From: Sulfurospirillum arcachonense DSM 9755
GTDB lineage: Bacteria > Campylobacterota > Campylobacteria > Campylobacterales > Sulfurospirillaceae
Direction of reading: 5' to 3'
DNA length: 64,000 nt
Assembly (NCBI RefSeq): GCF_000597725.1
Contig: NZ_JFBL01000009.1
Location: forward strand, 1-64,000
In this document: positions 35,619 through 44,619 of the stretch, one piece after another
Layout: each line of letters opens with the position of its first letter
How positions within the stretch are numbered: position 1 is the stretch's first letter
Made by a program: the position numbers and the translations under genes
The notes under the pieces: model-generated
Seen by the model: only the letters and a program-made list of their open reading frames with translations
Told to the model about the DNA's origin: nothing
The model's database searches: none

Positions 35619-36731
35619 ATGCGCTCACAAAATATGACTTCTTTTATTGTAATGGATATAGTAAGAGAGGCTAAAAAGTACGAAGATAGTATACATTTTG
35701 AAATAGGACAGCCAGATCTTCCTCCTTCAACTCGCGTGAAAAAAGCTTTACATGTAGCTATCGATGAAGATAGGTTTTCTTATACAGAGAGTCATGGTTT
35801 GTATGAGTTAAGAGAAAAGATTGCTAAACATTATCATGATACTTATAAGGTCAAAGTTGAGCCTTCTCAGATATTTTTAACACCTGGAACGAGTGGGGCA
35901 TTTTTGATTGCTTATGGGCTTACTTTAAAACACGCTTCTTCTCTTGGTCTTTCCGATCCATCGTATCCTTGTTATAAAAACTTTGCACATATGATGGATA
36001 TAAAACCAGTTTTTATGCCTATTGGCAAAGAGGATAAATACCAGTTACATGTAAAGGATTTAAAACAGCATACACTTGATGCCGTACAAATCTCATCTCC
36101 AGCAAATCCTACAGGCAATATATATGAGAGTGAGAATTTAAAAGAGATTATAGAGTATTGTGATAAACAGAATGTATCTTTTATCTCTGATGAGCTTTAT
36201 CATGGTCTTACTTATGAAAGTGATGCACATTGTGCTTTGGAGTATAGCTCAAACGTATATGTAATAAACGGATTTTCAAAGTTTTTTTGTATGCCTGGAA
36301 GTCGTCTGGGTTGGATAATAGTGCCAAAAGAGAAAGTAAGAGCTGCAGAAAAAATAGCGCAAAACCTTTTTATATCTGCACCAACTTTAAGTCAATATGG
36401 GGCACTTGAAGCTTTTGATAAAAAACATTTAGAAGAGGTAAAAGAGGAGTTTAAAAAAAGACGTGATTATCTGTTTACTGAACTTGGCCAAGTATTTGAG
36501 ATAGATGCAAAACCGCAGGGTGCTTTTTATCTTTGGGCAAATGTTTCAAAGTATACAGATGATAGTTTTGAGTTTGCAAAAGAGCTTTTGGAAAATATTC
36601 ACGTTGCAACTACTCCAGGGGTTGATTTTGGCTCAAACCACACAGAGCAATATCTTCGGTTTGCTTATACAAGAGATATTACTCATATGAGAGAAGGCAT
36701 AGAACGCCTCAAAAAGTATCTTAAGGCATAA
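35619..36731 (+). CDS. PLP-dependent class I/II aminotransferase
   Basis: A 370-residue cytoplasmic enzyme. Motifs: FEIGQPDLPP near residue 27, TPGTSGAFL near 88, SSPANPTGN near 160 (substrate-carboxylate Asn), ISDELYHG near 190 (PLP Asp/Tyr), the Schiff-base Lys in NGFSKFFCMPGSRLGW near 220, and YLRFAYTR near 350 (carboxylate Arg). This is the aspartate/aromatic aminotransferase superfamily; the exact amino acid is not clear. A near copy of TTTACATGTAAA at 36044 reads Q-L-H-V-K-D. It overlaps the convergent AEC gene by 11 bases. Confidence 0.9.
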   Translation: MRSQNMTSFIVMDIVREAKKYEDSIHFEIGQPDLPPSTRVKKALHVAIDEDRFSYTESHGLYELREKIAKHYHDTYKVKVEPSQIFLTPGTSGAFLIAYGLTLKHASSLGLSDPSYPCYKNFAHMMDIKPVFMPIGKEDKYQLHVKDLKQHTLDAVQISSPANPTGNIYESENLKEIIEYCDKQNVSFISDELYHGLTYESDAHCALEYSSNVYVINGFSKFFCMPGSRLGWIIVPKEKVRAAEKIAQNLFISAPTLSQYGALEAFDKKHLEEVKEEFKKRRDYLFTELGQVFEIDAKPQGAFYLWANVSKYTDDSFEFAKELLENIHVATTPGVDFGSNHTEQYLRFAYTRDITHMREGIERLKKYLKA

Positions 36732-37644
36732 ACCAAGCAATCATAAATGGAATAGTAAATATAGAGAAAATATTACTGATAATAACAGCCAATGATGCTT
36801 TTTGTGGATGAACATTTAATAAAGAGGCCATTGTTACAGTATTTGCGGCCATTGGTACAATGGCATAAATGAACATAACTTTATACAAATCGGTAGTGAA
36901 AAAATTAAAAAATGTTGCATCAAGCCAAATAATTAAAAGAGTGATAAGCGGATAAATTATAAATTTTATGCCAAAAGCATATCCCATAAATACAGTATCA
37001 ATTTTTATTTGTGATAAACCTTGTAATCCCATACCAATCATCATCATACCTAAAATTGCATACGCTCCTTTAAAATAATTAAGATAATTTACTAAATCGT
37101 GGCTTAATTCTAGTTCAAAAATATTACAAAGTAAGCCTAAACTTAGAGCATAAATAGAAGGAAGTTTTGCAACTTTCATAAGACTTTGTTTGATACTATA
37201 GTTGCCTTTTGCTACAATAAAAAAGCCAACGGTACTTCCATAAATAAAAGAGCCTAAAACAGCAAAAATATAGATGTTAGCCAAGTCTTCACTTAAAAGC
37301 ATAATAGCCAATGGAATACCAAAGTAACCAGTATTACCAGTACCTGCAGAAAAAGCTAAAATATTTTTTGTATTGTCTTGAAATATATGTTTTCCAAAAA
37401 TAAGTGTAGATATAGCTAAGGCACTACTGAGAATAAAAAGAAGTATAGGTAGGGTTATAACAGCAAGATTGAGATGTACTTTATATGCTGCCATAAAAAT
37501 GACAACAGGTCCTATAATATAAATTAGTAAAGAAGCCATACCCTCTCGTCTAGCTTGAAAAAAATGTACCATGATATAACCTAAAAATATAGTTATATAA
37601 AGCGGTAAAATCTTTAATCCTAATGTCATAGTTAAAGCAAGCAC
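36721..37644 (-). CDS. AEC-family permease
   Basis: A 307-residue inner-membrane protein with about ten helices. It carries the AEC signature AGTGNTGYFGIPLA near residue 95 and a C-terminal-half AIVPMAANTVTMASLL near 262. Members move malate, malonate or other carboxylates, or auxin in plants; specificity is unknown here. The start is GTG 37644 with AAGGGA upstream; ATG 37629 is the alternative. Confidence 0.87.
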   Translation of the reverse strand: MLALTMTLGLKILPLYITIFLGYIMVHFFQARREGMASLLIYIIGPVVIFMAAYKVHLNLAVITLPILLFILSSALAISTLIFGKHIFQDNTKNILAFSAGTGNTGYFGIPLAIMLLSEDLANIYIFAVLGSFIYGSTVGFFIVAKGNYSIKQSLMKVAKLPSIYALSLGLLCNIFELELSHDLVNYLNYFKGAYAILGMMMIGMGLQGLSQIKIDTVFMGYAFGIKFIIYPLITLLIIWLDATFFNFFTTDLYKVMFIYAIVPMAANTVTMASLLNVHPQKASLAVIISNIFSIFTIPFMIAWFMP

Positions 37645-37723
37645 TAGTGTCCCTTTTTGTTACATAAAATAATTCACAAGTCGTATTTTACCCATAAAAA
37701 TACAAAAAGCATAATTTTTATGA

Positions 37724-37729
37724 TATAAT
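37724..37729 (+). promoter_or_regulatory. Candidate promoter for the RRM gene (-10 TATAAT)
   Basis: TGATATAATCAAC lies 84 bases before the ATG and leaves a leader of about 75 nt. Leaders of RRM/cold-shock-type genes can be regulatory; no clear stem is obvious here. Confidence 0.5.
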
Positions 37730-37812
37730 CAACACTTAGAAATTCCTTTGTATCGTTAAGCATTTTTTGTGTGGTGATTATCATTGGTTTTGAAAATTTA
37801 AGGAGAAAGTAA

Positions 37813-38085
37813 ATGAATATTTACGTAGGTAATGTTTCTTACCAAACAGACGATAGCAGATTAGTAGAGCTATTTTCAGAATTCGGCGAAGTTGCTAGTG
37901 CAAGAGTTATAAATGATAGAGAGACTGGAAGATCAAAAGGTTTTGGTTTTGTAGAAATGGCTAATGATACAGAAGCTGCTGCAGCAATTGAAGCATTAAA
38001 TGAAAAAGAAATTGATGGTAGAACTTTAAGAGTTAATGAAGCTAGACCTAGAGAAGAGCGTCCAAGACGTGCTCCTAGATACTAA
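37813..38085 (+). CDS. RRM-domain RNA-binding protein
   Basis: A 90-residue single RNA-recognition-motif protein. RNP2 is IYVGNV (residues 2-7) and RNP1 is KGFGFVEM (near 43-50). An Arg/Pro tail (ARPREERPRRAPRY) helps RNA binding. It resembles the small glycine-poor RRM proteins of cyanobacteria and epsilonproteobacteria, which bind mRNA, often in cold or stress. AAGGAG precedes the ATG and a strong terminator follows, so it is a single-gene unit. Confidence 0.94.
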   Translation: MNIYVGNVSYQTDDSRLVELFSEFGEVASARVINDRETGRSKGFGFVEMANDTEAAAAIEALNEKEIDGRTLRVNEARPREERPRRAPRY

Positions 38086-38105
38086 TAATAAGTAACTAAT
38101 AATAT

Positions 38106-38142
38106 AAAGGGGAAGCTAGTCAAACTAGCTTCCCCTTTTTTT
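38106..38142 (+). terminator. Strong rho-independent terminator after the RRM gene
   Basis: Perfect 15-bp stem (AAAGGGGAAGCTAGT with its complement), loop CAA, then seven T. It also works in reverse for the convergent phospholipase gene. Confidence 0.92.
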
Positions 38143-38153
38143 ATGCTTAGATT

Positions 38154-39152
38154 TTATCTAGTTAGGCTAAAACCTAAACCAATCCTATCATTTGACTTGT
38201 CATAATCAATCAAACTTTCACCATACCCACTAAAGATTTGAACATAACCATAAGCATCATTTATCCAAGGAATAGGAAAAGTCCAGTCAAATTGAATGGC
38301 ACCCTTATTCTCATCATCAAATCTTAGATTATTTCTAAGAAGCACTGAAAAGAGATGTTTTTTATAGGGATAAGATACTTTTAAATCTCCATATCCAAGG
38401 AAGTTATGAATATCTGGATTGTCATCACCATCATGGGTATTTGTTTTTTCACTTTCTTCAAATCTATACCAAGCACGAGGTTCAAAGAATATACCACTGT
38501 ATTGAAAGATACCAGTTAAGTAAACTCTATTCCAAGAACGAGATTTTATACTATCTTGTCCATTAGACTGATGAACCAAGCCAATTTTATAGGCTTTAAG
38601 GGCAGTTTTGGCATTTTTGTAAGGGAAAATCATAAACAATTCGGGTTCATAATTGGTCTCTCTAAATGGGGATGATGTTTGAGATGTTTGCCACCAAGAA
38701 GTTTGAGTATATGCAAGGTAAAGTTTCTCATCCATTCCTAAAAGATTGGTAGCGAGGTTCTTTTTAAAGCTCAGTTGGAATTTTGTTTCAAAATTTTCTC
38801 TTCCTTCATGGTCTGTATAGTTGTAAGTAACAGGAAGGAGATAATTTAATTTATATGCTTCTATATCAAATGCAGAAAATATTATTTGCTTTACTGTCTC
38901 ATCCGTTTCTTTATCGCCATAACTATCAATTTCATTTTTACCATATTTTACAATAGTAGGCTGTTTTGTTTGAGGTGTTATTATTTTTGGCTCAATAGCT
39001 AAAAACGCAGCTTTTTTATAAAATAGCATGGCTTTTTTTAAATCACCATTTTGCTCATATATTTTTGCAGTATTGAAAGCATCGGTAGCTTCATTAGCAA
39101 AAAGTATATTTGCAAATAATGCTATAATAATTAATGATATTTTTTTATTCAA
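38154..39152 (-). CDS. pldA: Outer-membrane phospholipase A1 (OMPLA)
   Basis: A 332-residue protein with a signal peptide (to NILFANE). A short helical, TPR-like stretch (about residues 22-55) is followed by a 12-strand barrel. The catalytic motif is HQSNGQ (His and Ser two apart, near residue 195), followed by RSWNRVYL with the supporting Asn. YTQTSWWQTS, near 150, is another family hallmark. It hydrolyses phospholipids in the outer leaflet when the outer membrane is disturbed. The last residues (LGFSLTR) end in Arg rather than the usual aromatic residue. Confidence 0.9.
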   Translation of the reverse strand: MNKKISLIIIALFANILFANEATDAFNTAKIYEQNGDLKKAMLFYKKAAFLAIEPKIITPQTKQPTIVKYGKNEIDSYGDKETDETVKQIIFSAFDIEAYKLNYLLPVTYNYTDHEGRENFETKFQLSFKKNLATNLLGMDEKLYLAYTQTSWWQTSQTSSPFRETNYEPELFMIFPYKNAKTALKAYKIGLVHQSNGQDSIKSRSWNRVYLTGIFQYSGIFFEPRAWYRFEESEKTNTHDGDDNPDIHNFLGYGDLKVSYPYKKHLFSVLLRNNLRFDDENKGAIQFDWTFPIPWINDAYGYVQIFSGYGESLIDYDKSNDRIGLGFSLTR

Positions 39153-39195
39153 TTTAATTCCTATTTCTTTTAATTTTAGCAGATTTGGAGGCTAT

Positions 39196-40080
39196 ATGCA
39201 ACGTGGAAATTTATTTGGTATTGTTGCAATTTTACTTTGGGCAACATTAGCAAGCTTTAGTGTCCTAGCTAAAAATATACCACCATTTGAGCTTACTTCA
39301 ATGTCCTTTTTTGTAGCCTTTTTGATTGGAGTTATTTTGTGGAAAAAAGAAGGTAAAGGAGTACTAGTTCATATAACATGGCCACTTAAAGTTTGGATAG
39401 TAGGGGTATCTGGTCTTTTAGGGTATCAATTTTTTTATTTTTTAGCTATTCAAAATGCACCAGCTATTGAAGCTAATCTTATCAATTATTTATGGCCACT
39501 TTTTATAGTTTTAGTGAGCTCTTTTTTGCCAAATGAGAAGTTAAAATGGTATCATATTATAGGAGTTACTTTAGGTCTTATAGGCGTTGTTTTTTTAGTA
39601 AGTAAAGGTGGTAGTTTTAACTTTGAAGTTCAATACTTAAAAGGGTATATATATGCTTTTATTTGTGCGGTTATTTGGGCTTCGTATTCAGTGCTATCAC
39701 GTCTTTTAGGTAAAGTACCAACAAGTGCAGTTGGAGGATTTTGCGGGCTTACTGCTGTTCTTTCGTTAGCTTGTCATTTAATTTTCGAAATAACAGTCAT
39801 ACCTAATTTTATGGAATTAATAGCGATTTTAGCTTTAGGGTTAGGACCTGTTGGTGGAGCATTTTTTGTTTGGGATTATGGGGTAAAAAATGGAGACATT
39901 CAGTTTTTAGGAACTTTGTCTTATTCTATACCTCTTTTATCAACATTGCTTCTTATAGTTTTAGGATTTTCCAAGCCATCTAGTTCAATTTGGCTGGCAT
40001 GTTTTTTTATTGTTTCTGGCTCAATTATATCTTCATTGCCACAGTTTAAAATGTTATATAATAAACTAAAAAAGGGGTAG
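39196..40080 (+). CDS. EamA-family (DMT) permease
   Basis: A 294-residue inner-membrane protein with ten helices. The first half has AILLWATLASFSVLAK and the QNAPAIEANLINYLWPLFIVL stretch (split here at about residues 88-108). The second half has AVIWASYSVLSRLLGK near 155. This type is close to YddG-like aromatic amino-acid exporters, judging from the N-Y-L-W-P-L motif, but that is only a likeness. The start is ATG 39196 because GGAG lies just upstream; an open frame extends back to 39028 across the divergent gene. Confidence 0.87.
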   Translation: MQRGNLFGIVAILLWATLASFSVLAKNIPPFELTSMSFFVAFLIGVILWKKEGKGVLVHITWPLKVWIVGVSGLLGYQFFYFLAIQNAPAIEANLINYLWPLFIVLVSSFLPNEKLKWYHIIGVTLGLIGVVFLVSKGGSFNFEVQYLKGYIYAFICAVIWASYSVLSRLLGKVPTSAVGGFCGLTAVLSLACHLIFEITVIPNFMELIAILALGLGPVGGAFFVWDYGVKNGDIQFLGTLSYSIPLLSTLLLIVLGFSKPSSSIWLACFFIVSGSIISSLPQFKMLYNKLKKG

Positions 40081-40084
40081 TTAT

Positions 40085-40510
40085 ATGCAAATATTTAAAA
40101 TTTTAGTAGTAAGTGTTTTTTTAGTATTAGGTTTTGTTGGTTGCAATTCTTCATCTCCAAGTCCTGCACAAATAAATTTAAAAAGTGGGAAAGGTGCTAT
40201 TGTTGTGTATAGACCACATAATAAGATATGGAGACATAAAAGATTTAATATTTATATAAATGATAAGTATGAAGATACTTTGATAAACAGAAGTCATCAT
40301 GTTTTTGATAAAAAACCTGGTGAGTATATCATAGAATTGAGAGAAGATATAGAAATAAATCCAGAAATTTTTAAAGTTAAAGTACATCTAAATCTCAATA
40401 AAATAAAGTATATTCGACTTGGAACCCAATCTATTGAGGACCATTTAAAGTTAAAAGTTGTCAAAAAATTTATTGCTATTGATGACTCATGGTATCAAAA
40501 AAGGTACTAG
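40085..40510 (+). CDS. Small lipoprotein, DUF2846-like
   Basis: A 141-residue lipoprotein. A hydrophobic signal ends in the lipobox L-G-F-V-G-C (Cys 20). The mature part has a beta-rich domain with GAIVVYRPHN near residue 37 and FNIYINDKYEDTLINRS near 53, similar in pattern to DUF2846 proteins. Its function is unknown. It starts four bases after the permease with AAGGGG upstream and shares the transcript. A convergent hairpin covers its stop. Confidence 0.72.
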   Translation: MQIFKILVVSVFLVLGFVGCNSSSPSPAQINLKSGKGAIVVYRPHNKIWRHKRFNIYINDKYEDTLINRSHHVFDKKPGEYIIELREDIEINPEIFKVKVHLNLNKIKYIRLGTQSIEDHLKLKVVKKFIAIDDSWYQKRY

Positions 40511-40526
40511 GAAGTTATCCTAGTAC
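40504..40526. terminator. Hairpin shared by two convergent genes
   Basis: Stem GTACTAGGA / TCCTAGTAC with loop AGTTA contains the ends of both the lipoprotein gene and the Dabb gene. No strong T-run follows, so it may act more to protect mRNA ends than to terminate. Confidence 0.55.
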
Positions 40527-40807
40527 TCGTAATCTACTACTTTAGTAATAGTGTTTTTAGATTTTACATAGTTTACAAATTCTACATGTACAGGATGTAT
40601 AGCATAAGCTTGTAAGTCTTCTTTAGATTCAAAATCACATAGAAGTGCCAAGTCATATGCTCTATCTTCCGTTGCAAAGTTTAAGCCAACTTCGGTGCTT
40701 TTTAAAACTTCTATTTTATCTTGTAAAGAGAGGAGTTTATCTTTAATAATTTGTTTGTGCTCTTGCGAGTTGTCTTCTAATTTAAAAAATACGATATGCT
40801 TTATCAT
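40520..40807 (-). CDS. Dabb-family (stress-responsive A/B barrel) protein
   Basis: A 95-residue dimeric alpha/beta-barrel protein. It opens with the family motif M-I-K-H-I-V-F-F-K-L and has DLALLCDFESKEDLQAYAIH near residue 52 followed by HPVHVEFVNYV. The family has mixed roles (plant stress proteins, small cyclases), and no catalytic function can be assigned. AAAGGA precedes the start. Confidence 0.88.
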   Translation of the reverse strand: MIKHIVFFKLEDNSQEHKQIIKDKLLSLQDKIEVLKSTEVGLNFATEDRAYDLALLCDFESKEDLQAYAIHPVHVEFVNYVKSKNTITKVVDYEY

Positions 40808-40910
40808 GAGTTTCCTTTGAAATTTATCTTTGTATTATACAAGGCATTATGTAATTAATCAAACATTTTATTTTTTTTGATTACAATACAGAGAAATTTA
40901 AGGAGATAGT

Positions 40911-41975
40911 ATGAGATTTACAAAGATTATGGTAGCATCATTTTTAGCTATGATTTTAGCTTCAAATATGATAGCTGGAGGAAAAGTATACCACTTAAAA
41001 CTTGCCACTTCGTGGAAAAAGACAGTACCTATTCTTGGAGAGGCTCCATTTGAATTGAAAAAGATGGTAGAAACAATGTCAAATGGTAGATTAAAACTAC
41101 GTGTAGATGACCCTACGAAGCATAAAGCAGGATTAGCTGTAATGGACTTGGTTAAAGCAAAACAGTATGATATCGGTTACACTGCATCTTATTACTATAA
41201 AGGTAAAGATTTCAAACTTATTTTCTTTACAACTGTTCCTTTTGGATTACTTCCAGCAGAACAACATGCTTGGTTTGAGTATGGTGGAGGAAAAGAGTTA
41301 GCAAAAAAAGTTTATGATAAACATGGCTTAATGCATTTTCAAGGTGGAAACACTGGAATGCAAATGGGTGGATGGTTTAGAAAAGAGATTAAATCACTTG
41401 AAGATTTAAAAGGCTTAAAAGTTAGAATTCCTGGTATGGGTGGAGAAGTTATGTCTAAATTAGGTGTTCTTGCTGTTACTGTACCTTTAGGAGAATTATA
41501 CACTTCACTTGATAGAGGAACAATTGATGCAGTTGAGTGGATAAGCCCAGTATATGACATGAATATGGGATTTCAAAAAATTGCAAAATACTACTACACT
41601 GGATGGCAAGAGCCTGCTAGTGAAACTCAATTTTTGGTAAATAAAAAATCATATGCAAAATTGCCTAAAGATTTACAACTTATACTAGAGACTGCTATGA
41701 GTAAAGTGGCAAATAGAGTTTTAGAAAAATCAGTGTATAGAAATGCGCTTGCTTGGGAAAAAATCAAAACTGAGCATCCAGATGTTAAAGTGTCAACTTT
41801 CCCTAAAGAAGTTTTAGCAGCACTTTCAAAAGCAAATGATGAAATTCTTAACGAACAAGCAGCAAAAGATCCTGTGTTTAAAGAACTTTTAGATTCTCAA
41901 AGAGCATTTATTGGAAAAGCAAGAGCTTGGACAAAAATGGGTGATTATTCATATATCAATAACACTTCAAAATAA
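40911..41975 (+). CDS. Orphan TRAP substrate-binding protein, DctP family
   Basis: A 354-residue periplasmic binding protein with a signal peptide ending NMIAGG. It resembles the TakP/alpha-keto-acid branch: LATSWKKTVPILGEAPF near residue 32, the conserved Arg region KGLKVRIPGMGGEVMSKLG near 165, and TVPLGELYTSLDRGTIDAVE near 190. No DctQ or DctM gene is next to it, so it must share a permease encoded elsewhere or act as a chemosensory binding protein. AAGGAG precedes the ATG, and a hairpin follows the gene. Confidence 0.9.
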   Translation: MRFTKIMVASFLAMILASNMIAGGKVYHLKLATSWKKTVPILGEAPFELKKMVETMSNGRLKLRVDDPTKHKAGLAVMDLVKAKQYDIGYTASYYYKGKDFKLIFFTTVPFGLLPAEQHAWFEYGGGKELAKKVYDKHGLMHFQGGNTGMQMGGWFRKEIKSLEDLKGLKVRIPGMGGEVMSKLGVLAVTVPLGELYTSLDRGTIDAVEWISPVYDMNMGFQKIAKYYYTGWQEPASETQFLVNKKSYAKLPKDLQLILETAMSKVANRVLEKSVYRNALAWEKIKTEHPDVKVSTFPKEVLAALSKANDEILNEQAAKDPVFKELLDSQRAFIGKARAWTKMGDYSYINNTSK

Positions 41976-41983
41976 ATAATAAA

Positions 41984-42015
41984 AAAGGAGTAGAGGTGAA
42001 AGCCTTTACTCCTTT
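41984..42015 (+). terminator. Hairpin terminator after the orphan binding protein
   Basis: Outer stem AAAGGAGTA / TACTCCTTT, inner AGG/CCT pair and loop TGAAAG. The following bases are only moderately T-rich, so it may leak into the next permease gene. Confidence 0.65.
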
Positions 42016-42036
42016 AGAGTTGTATAAAGGTAGGCA

Positions 42037-42915
42037 ATGCAAAAAAATCAATCTCTTGCTTACAAGTATGCTTTGATTTCTGTCTTTTTATGGTCTACTG
42101 TAGCGACTGCATTTAAAATTACATTAGTTTATCTAAGTCCTCTTGAACTTCTTTTTTACTCTTCTCTTAGTTCACTATTTATTTTAGGAACTCTCATAGC
42201 GTATCAAAAAAAATTAGGTGAAGTTTTTTTACATGTAAAGCAACAACCTTTTTTAGTTCTTGTTTTAGGTGCTATTAATCCTTTTATATATTATCTTGTT
42301 CTTTTTAAAGCGTATGACATACTTCCCGCTCAAGAAGCTCAGGCTATTAATTATACTTGGGCATTGATGTTTGCTTATCTCTCAGTTGTTTTTTTAAAAC
42401 AAAAATTAACTTTTGCAGATATAGTGGCTGGCTTGATTTGTTATTTTGGAGTTCTCATAATTTCTACAAGAGGTGAGCCTTTTTCATTGAATTTTTCTGA
42501 TTTATATGGAGTACTTTTAGCCCTTTTTAGTACACTTCTTTGGTCTCTTTATTGGATATTCAATACAAAATCAAAAGCCGATGCAACAGTAGGGTTGTTT
42601 TGTAATTTTTTAGTAGGTGTTGTTATGATAGGACTCTATATAATTTTTACTGGTGGGATAAAACTTCCAAGTGTTGAAGCATGTTTTGGGGCTATATATG
42701 TTGGGTTTTTTGAGATGGGAATTACTTTTGTATTTTGGTTAAAAGCAGTGAGGCTTACACATAATATATCAAAAATATCAAATTTGATTTTTTTATCACC
42801 TTTTTTATCTTTAGTTTTTATTCATTTTTTTATAGGAGAAGAGATACTTTTATCTACGATAATAGCACTCTTTCTAATTATAAGTGGTCTGATTATTCAG
42901 CAAAAGTGGAAGTAG
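42037..42915 (+). CDS. EamA-family (DMT) permease
   Basis: A 292-residue protein with ten membrane helices in two EamA halves. Motifs: ALISVFLWSTVATAFKI near residue 12, LPAQEAQAINYTWALMFAYL near 90 and LLWSLYWIFN near 165. An exact TTTACATGTAAA copy at 42228 reads F-L-H-V-K-Q in the loop after helix 2. The gene may be transcribed with the TRAP binding protein before it. Its end overlaps the convergent GGDEF/EAL gene by 23 bases. Confidence 0.86.
   Translation: MQKNQSLAYKYALISVFLWSTVATAFKITLVYLSPLELLFYSSLSSLFILGTLIAYQKKLGEVFLHVKQQPFLVLVLGAINPFIYYLVLFKAYDILPAQEAQAINYTWALMFAYLSVVFLKQKLTFADIVAGLICYFGVLIISTRGEPFSLNFSDLYGVLLALFSTLLWSLYWIFNTKSKADATVGLFCNFLVGVVMIGLYIIFTGGIKLPSVEACFGAIYVGFFEMGITFVFWLKAVRLTHNISKISNLIFLSPFLSLVFIHFFIGEEILLSTIIALFLIISGLIIQQKWK
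42228..42239. repeat. TTTACATGTAAA motif copy
   Basis: Exact copy inside the permease gene at a cytoplasmic or periplasmic loop, read F-L-H-V-K-Q. Confidence 0.9.
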
Positions 42916-44056
42916 GTTTTCCTAAAAAATATCCTTGAAAGTAATCAAAGTTTAATTCTTTTACTTCTTTTAAAGCATTATCTGAGTTTATGTGTGAAGC
43001 TATTGTTTTGATATTTAATTCTTTACATGTAAAAAGAATCTCTTTACATGTAGACTTTGCATCTGGGCTTAAACTAAGTAAGCGGATTAAATTGCCACAC
43101 ACCTTTACAAAATCAATATGTTCTTTATTAAAAGAAGATAGTTCAGAATTTGAAGTTATATTATCAAGACATATTTGAATGTTGTTTTGTTTTATAATTT
43201 CAAGTTTTTCATCTAAGTTATCTGCTTGTAAATACTCATTGTTTTGCAGCTCAAATATAGTATTAGTATTTTTAAAAATTTCAATTAAAAAGCTAAATAG
43301 TTCTTCATCAAAGAAGTCATGACAAGATAAATTTATAGCTTTACTATTTTTATGTGCTATCATTTTTTTTGCTACAAGTTGTACTATATCGTTATAAAAA
43401 CCTCTATCATGTGCAATTGTAAGAAAAAGTTTTGGTGATTGAATTGATTTTTTATTTTCATTTCTTAATAACATTTCGTTATATACGATATTTTGGTTCC
43501 TATCTATAACTTTTTGATAATAAGGGATTATGGTACCATCATCTAAAGCCTGTTGTAAAACTTTACAAATTTTTTCTTCATTTTCTTCTAGAAGTCTGTT
43601 TACAAACTCTGAGTAAGTAACAAAAGGCATATCTTCTTTTTTTGCAACATTAAGAGCTGACTTTGCTTTTTTTAGATGATTTTTTTGGTCTAAACAAATT
43701 CCTATATGAGCATTTATATTTATCTCATTGTTATTAAAAGTATATTTTTGTTCTTTTATAAAATCTGCCAATGAAAAGATTAGTTTTTCCATGTGTTGTA
43801 ATTCAAAAGGCATATCTTTTATAAGAGCAAATGAATCTTCCTCTACTCTAAAACAAAACATTTCATTTTTATTTGCATAAGATTCTAAAGCTTTTGCAAA
43901 TTCACATAAAATAAAGTCCCCACCTTCATCAGAGTATTTCAAGTTTATTTTTTTAAATTCTTTTAAATCTATTAACATAAGTTTTGGATGACTTGTTTCT
44001 TGAAGTGTTTTATTTAAACTTTCTAAAGAAGGAATCTGTGTTAGAGTATCAATCAA
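42893..44056 (-). CDS. Degenerate GGDEF-EAL protein, probably non-catalytic
   Basis: A 387-residue soluble protein. Residues about 1-135 have the GGDEF fold, but the signature is replaced by R-V-E-E-D-S-F. Residues about 150-387 have the EAL fold with E-M-L for E-A-L, no D-D-F-G-x-G motif (DNITSNSELS instead) and no catalytic Glu loop (ASHINSDN), yet the FQGYFLGKP end is kept. It should neither make nor cleave c-di-GMP and may bind it or a protein partner. Motif copies at 43022 and 43043 give the residues F-T-C-K-E-L and S-T-C-K-E. It overlaps mobA by 4 bases. Confidence 0.85.
   Translation of the reverse strand: MIDTLTQIPSLESLNKTLQETSHPKLMLIDLKEFKKINLKYSDEGGDFILCEFAKALESYANKNEMFCFRVEEDSFALIKDMPFELQHMEKLIFSLADFIKEQKYTFNNNEININAHIGICLDQKNHLKKAKSALNVAKKEDMPFVTYSEFVNRLLEENEEKICKVLQQALDDGTIIPYYQKVIDRNQNIVYNEMLLRNENKKSIQSPKLFLTIAHDRGFYNDIVQLVAKKMIAHKNSKAINLSCHDFFDEELFSFLIEIFKNTNTIFELQNNEYLQADNLDEKLEIIKQNNIQICLDNITSNSELSSFNKEHIDFVKVCGNLIRLLSLSPDAKSTCKEILFTCKELNIKTIASHINSDNALKEVKELNFDYFQGYFLGKPTSTFAE
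43022..43054. repeat. Pair of TTTACATGTAAA motif copies
   Basis: 43022-43033 is exact and 43043-43054 has one mismatch (TTTACATGTAGA). They are 21 bases apart inside the degenerate GGDEF/EAL gene, in the same reading frame. Confidence 0.9.
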
Positions 44057-44619
44057 ACTTTATCCTTTGCTTCTTTATAGTCTTGAGGATGATTTAAGTT
44101 AGAAAAGGGCTCATCACTTTGAAAATCAACATAAGTTGTTTTTACAAGATTTAGGAAGTTTTTTATTTTATGATTATTTTCTAAAATTTGCTGTTTTAAA
44201 ATAGGTAAAATTGATGGAGAATAGATAGCACACAGTTGATGAGAACCATAAGGTGAACGAGCTATAACAACATCATTTTTTTCTTTACATGCAAAGAGTT
44301 TTTCATACATTACAATATCTACAAAAGGAGTATCTACACTTAAAATACACACTGGTGTATCAAACTGTTTTAGAATACTGTATAGAGCAATGAGAGGTGA
44401 GTACTCACTGAACTCTTTTACATCTTCTATAAAATTAGCTTCAAAGTCAAACTTATCTTTGGTTTTACAACTTACATGTAAAGAGCTAAAGTTCTTAGCA
44501 TGTTTTGCTAATTGGTATTGTGTAAGGGTTTTAAAGTTCCCAAAAGGAAGTAACGCTTTGTCACTTCCCATACGAGAACTTTTTCCCCCAGCGACTATCA
44601 CACAAGGTAGATTTAACAT
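44053..44619 (-). CDS. mobA: Molybdenum cofactor guanylyltransferase MobA
   Basis: A 188-residue cytoplasmic enzyme that joins GMP to Mo-molybdopterin, the step needed for the bisMGD cofactor of the window's molybdoenzyme. Motifs: VIVAGGKSSRMGSDKALLPF near residue 7 (GTP site), LSVDTPFVD near 95 (metal Asp) and the GSHQLCAIY block. Its ATG overlaps the leuC stop. Two one-mismatch motif copies (44284, 44471) lie inside, the latter read S-L-H-V-S. Confidence 0.93.
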   Translation of the reverse strand: MLNLPCVIVAGGKSSRMGSDKALLPFGNFKTLTQYQLAKHAKNFSSLHVSCKTKDKFDFEANFIEDVKEFSEYSPLIALYSILKQFDTPVCILSVDTPFVDIVMYEKLFACKEKNDVVIARSPYGSHQLCAIYSPSILPILKQQILENNHKIKNFLNLVKTTYVDFQSDEPFSNLNHPQDYKEAKDKV

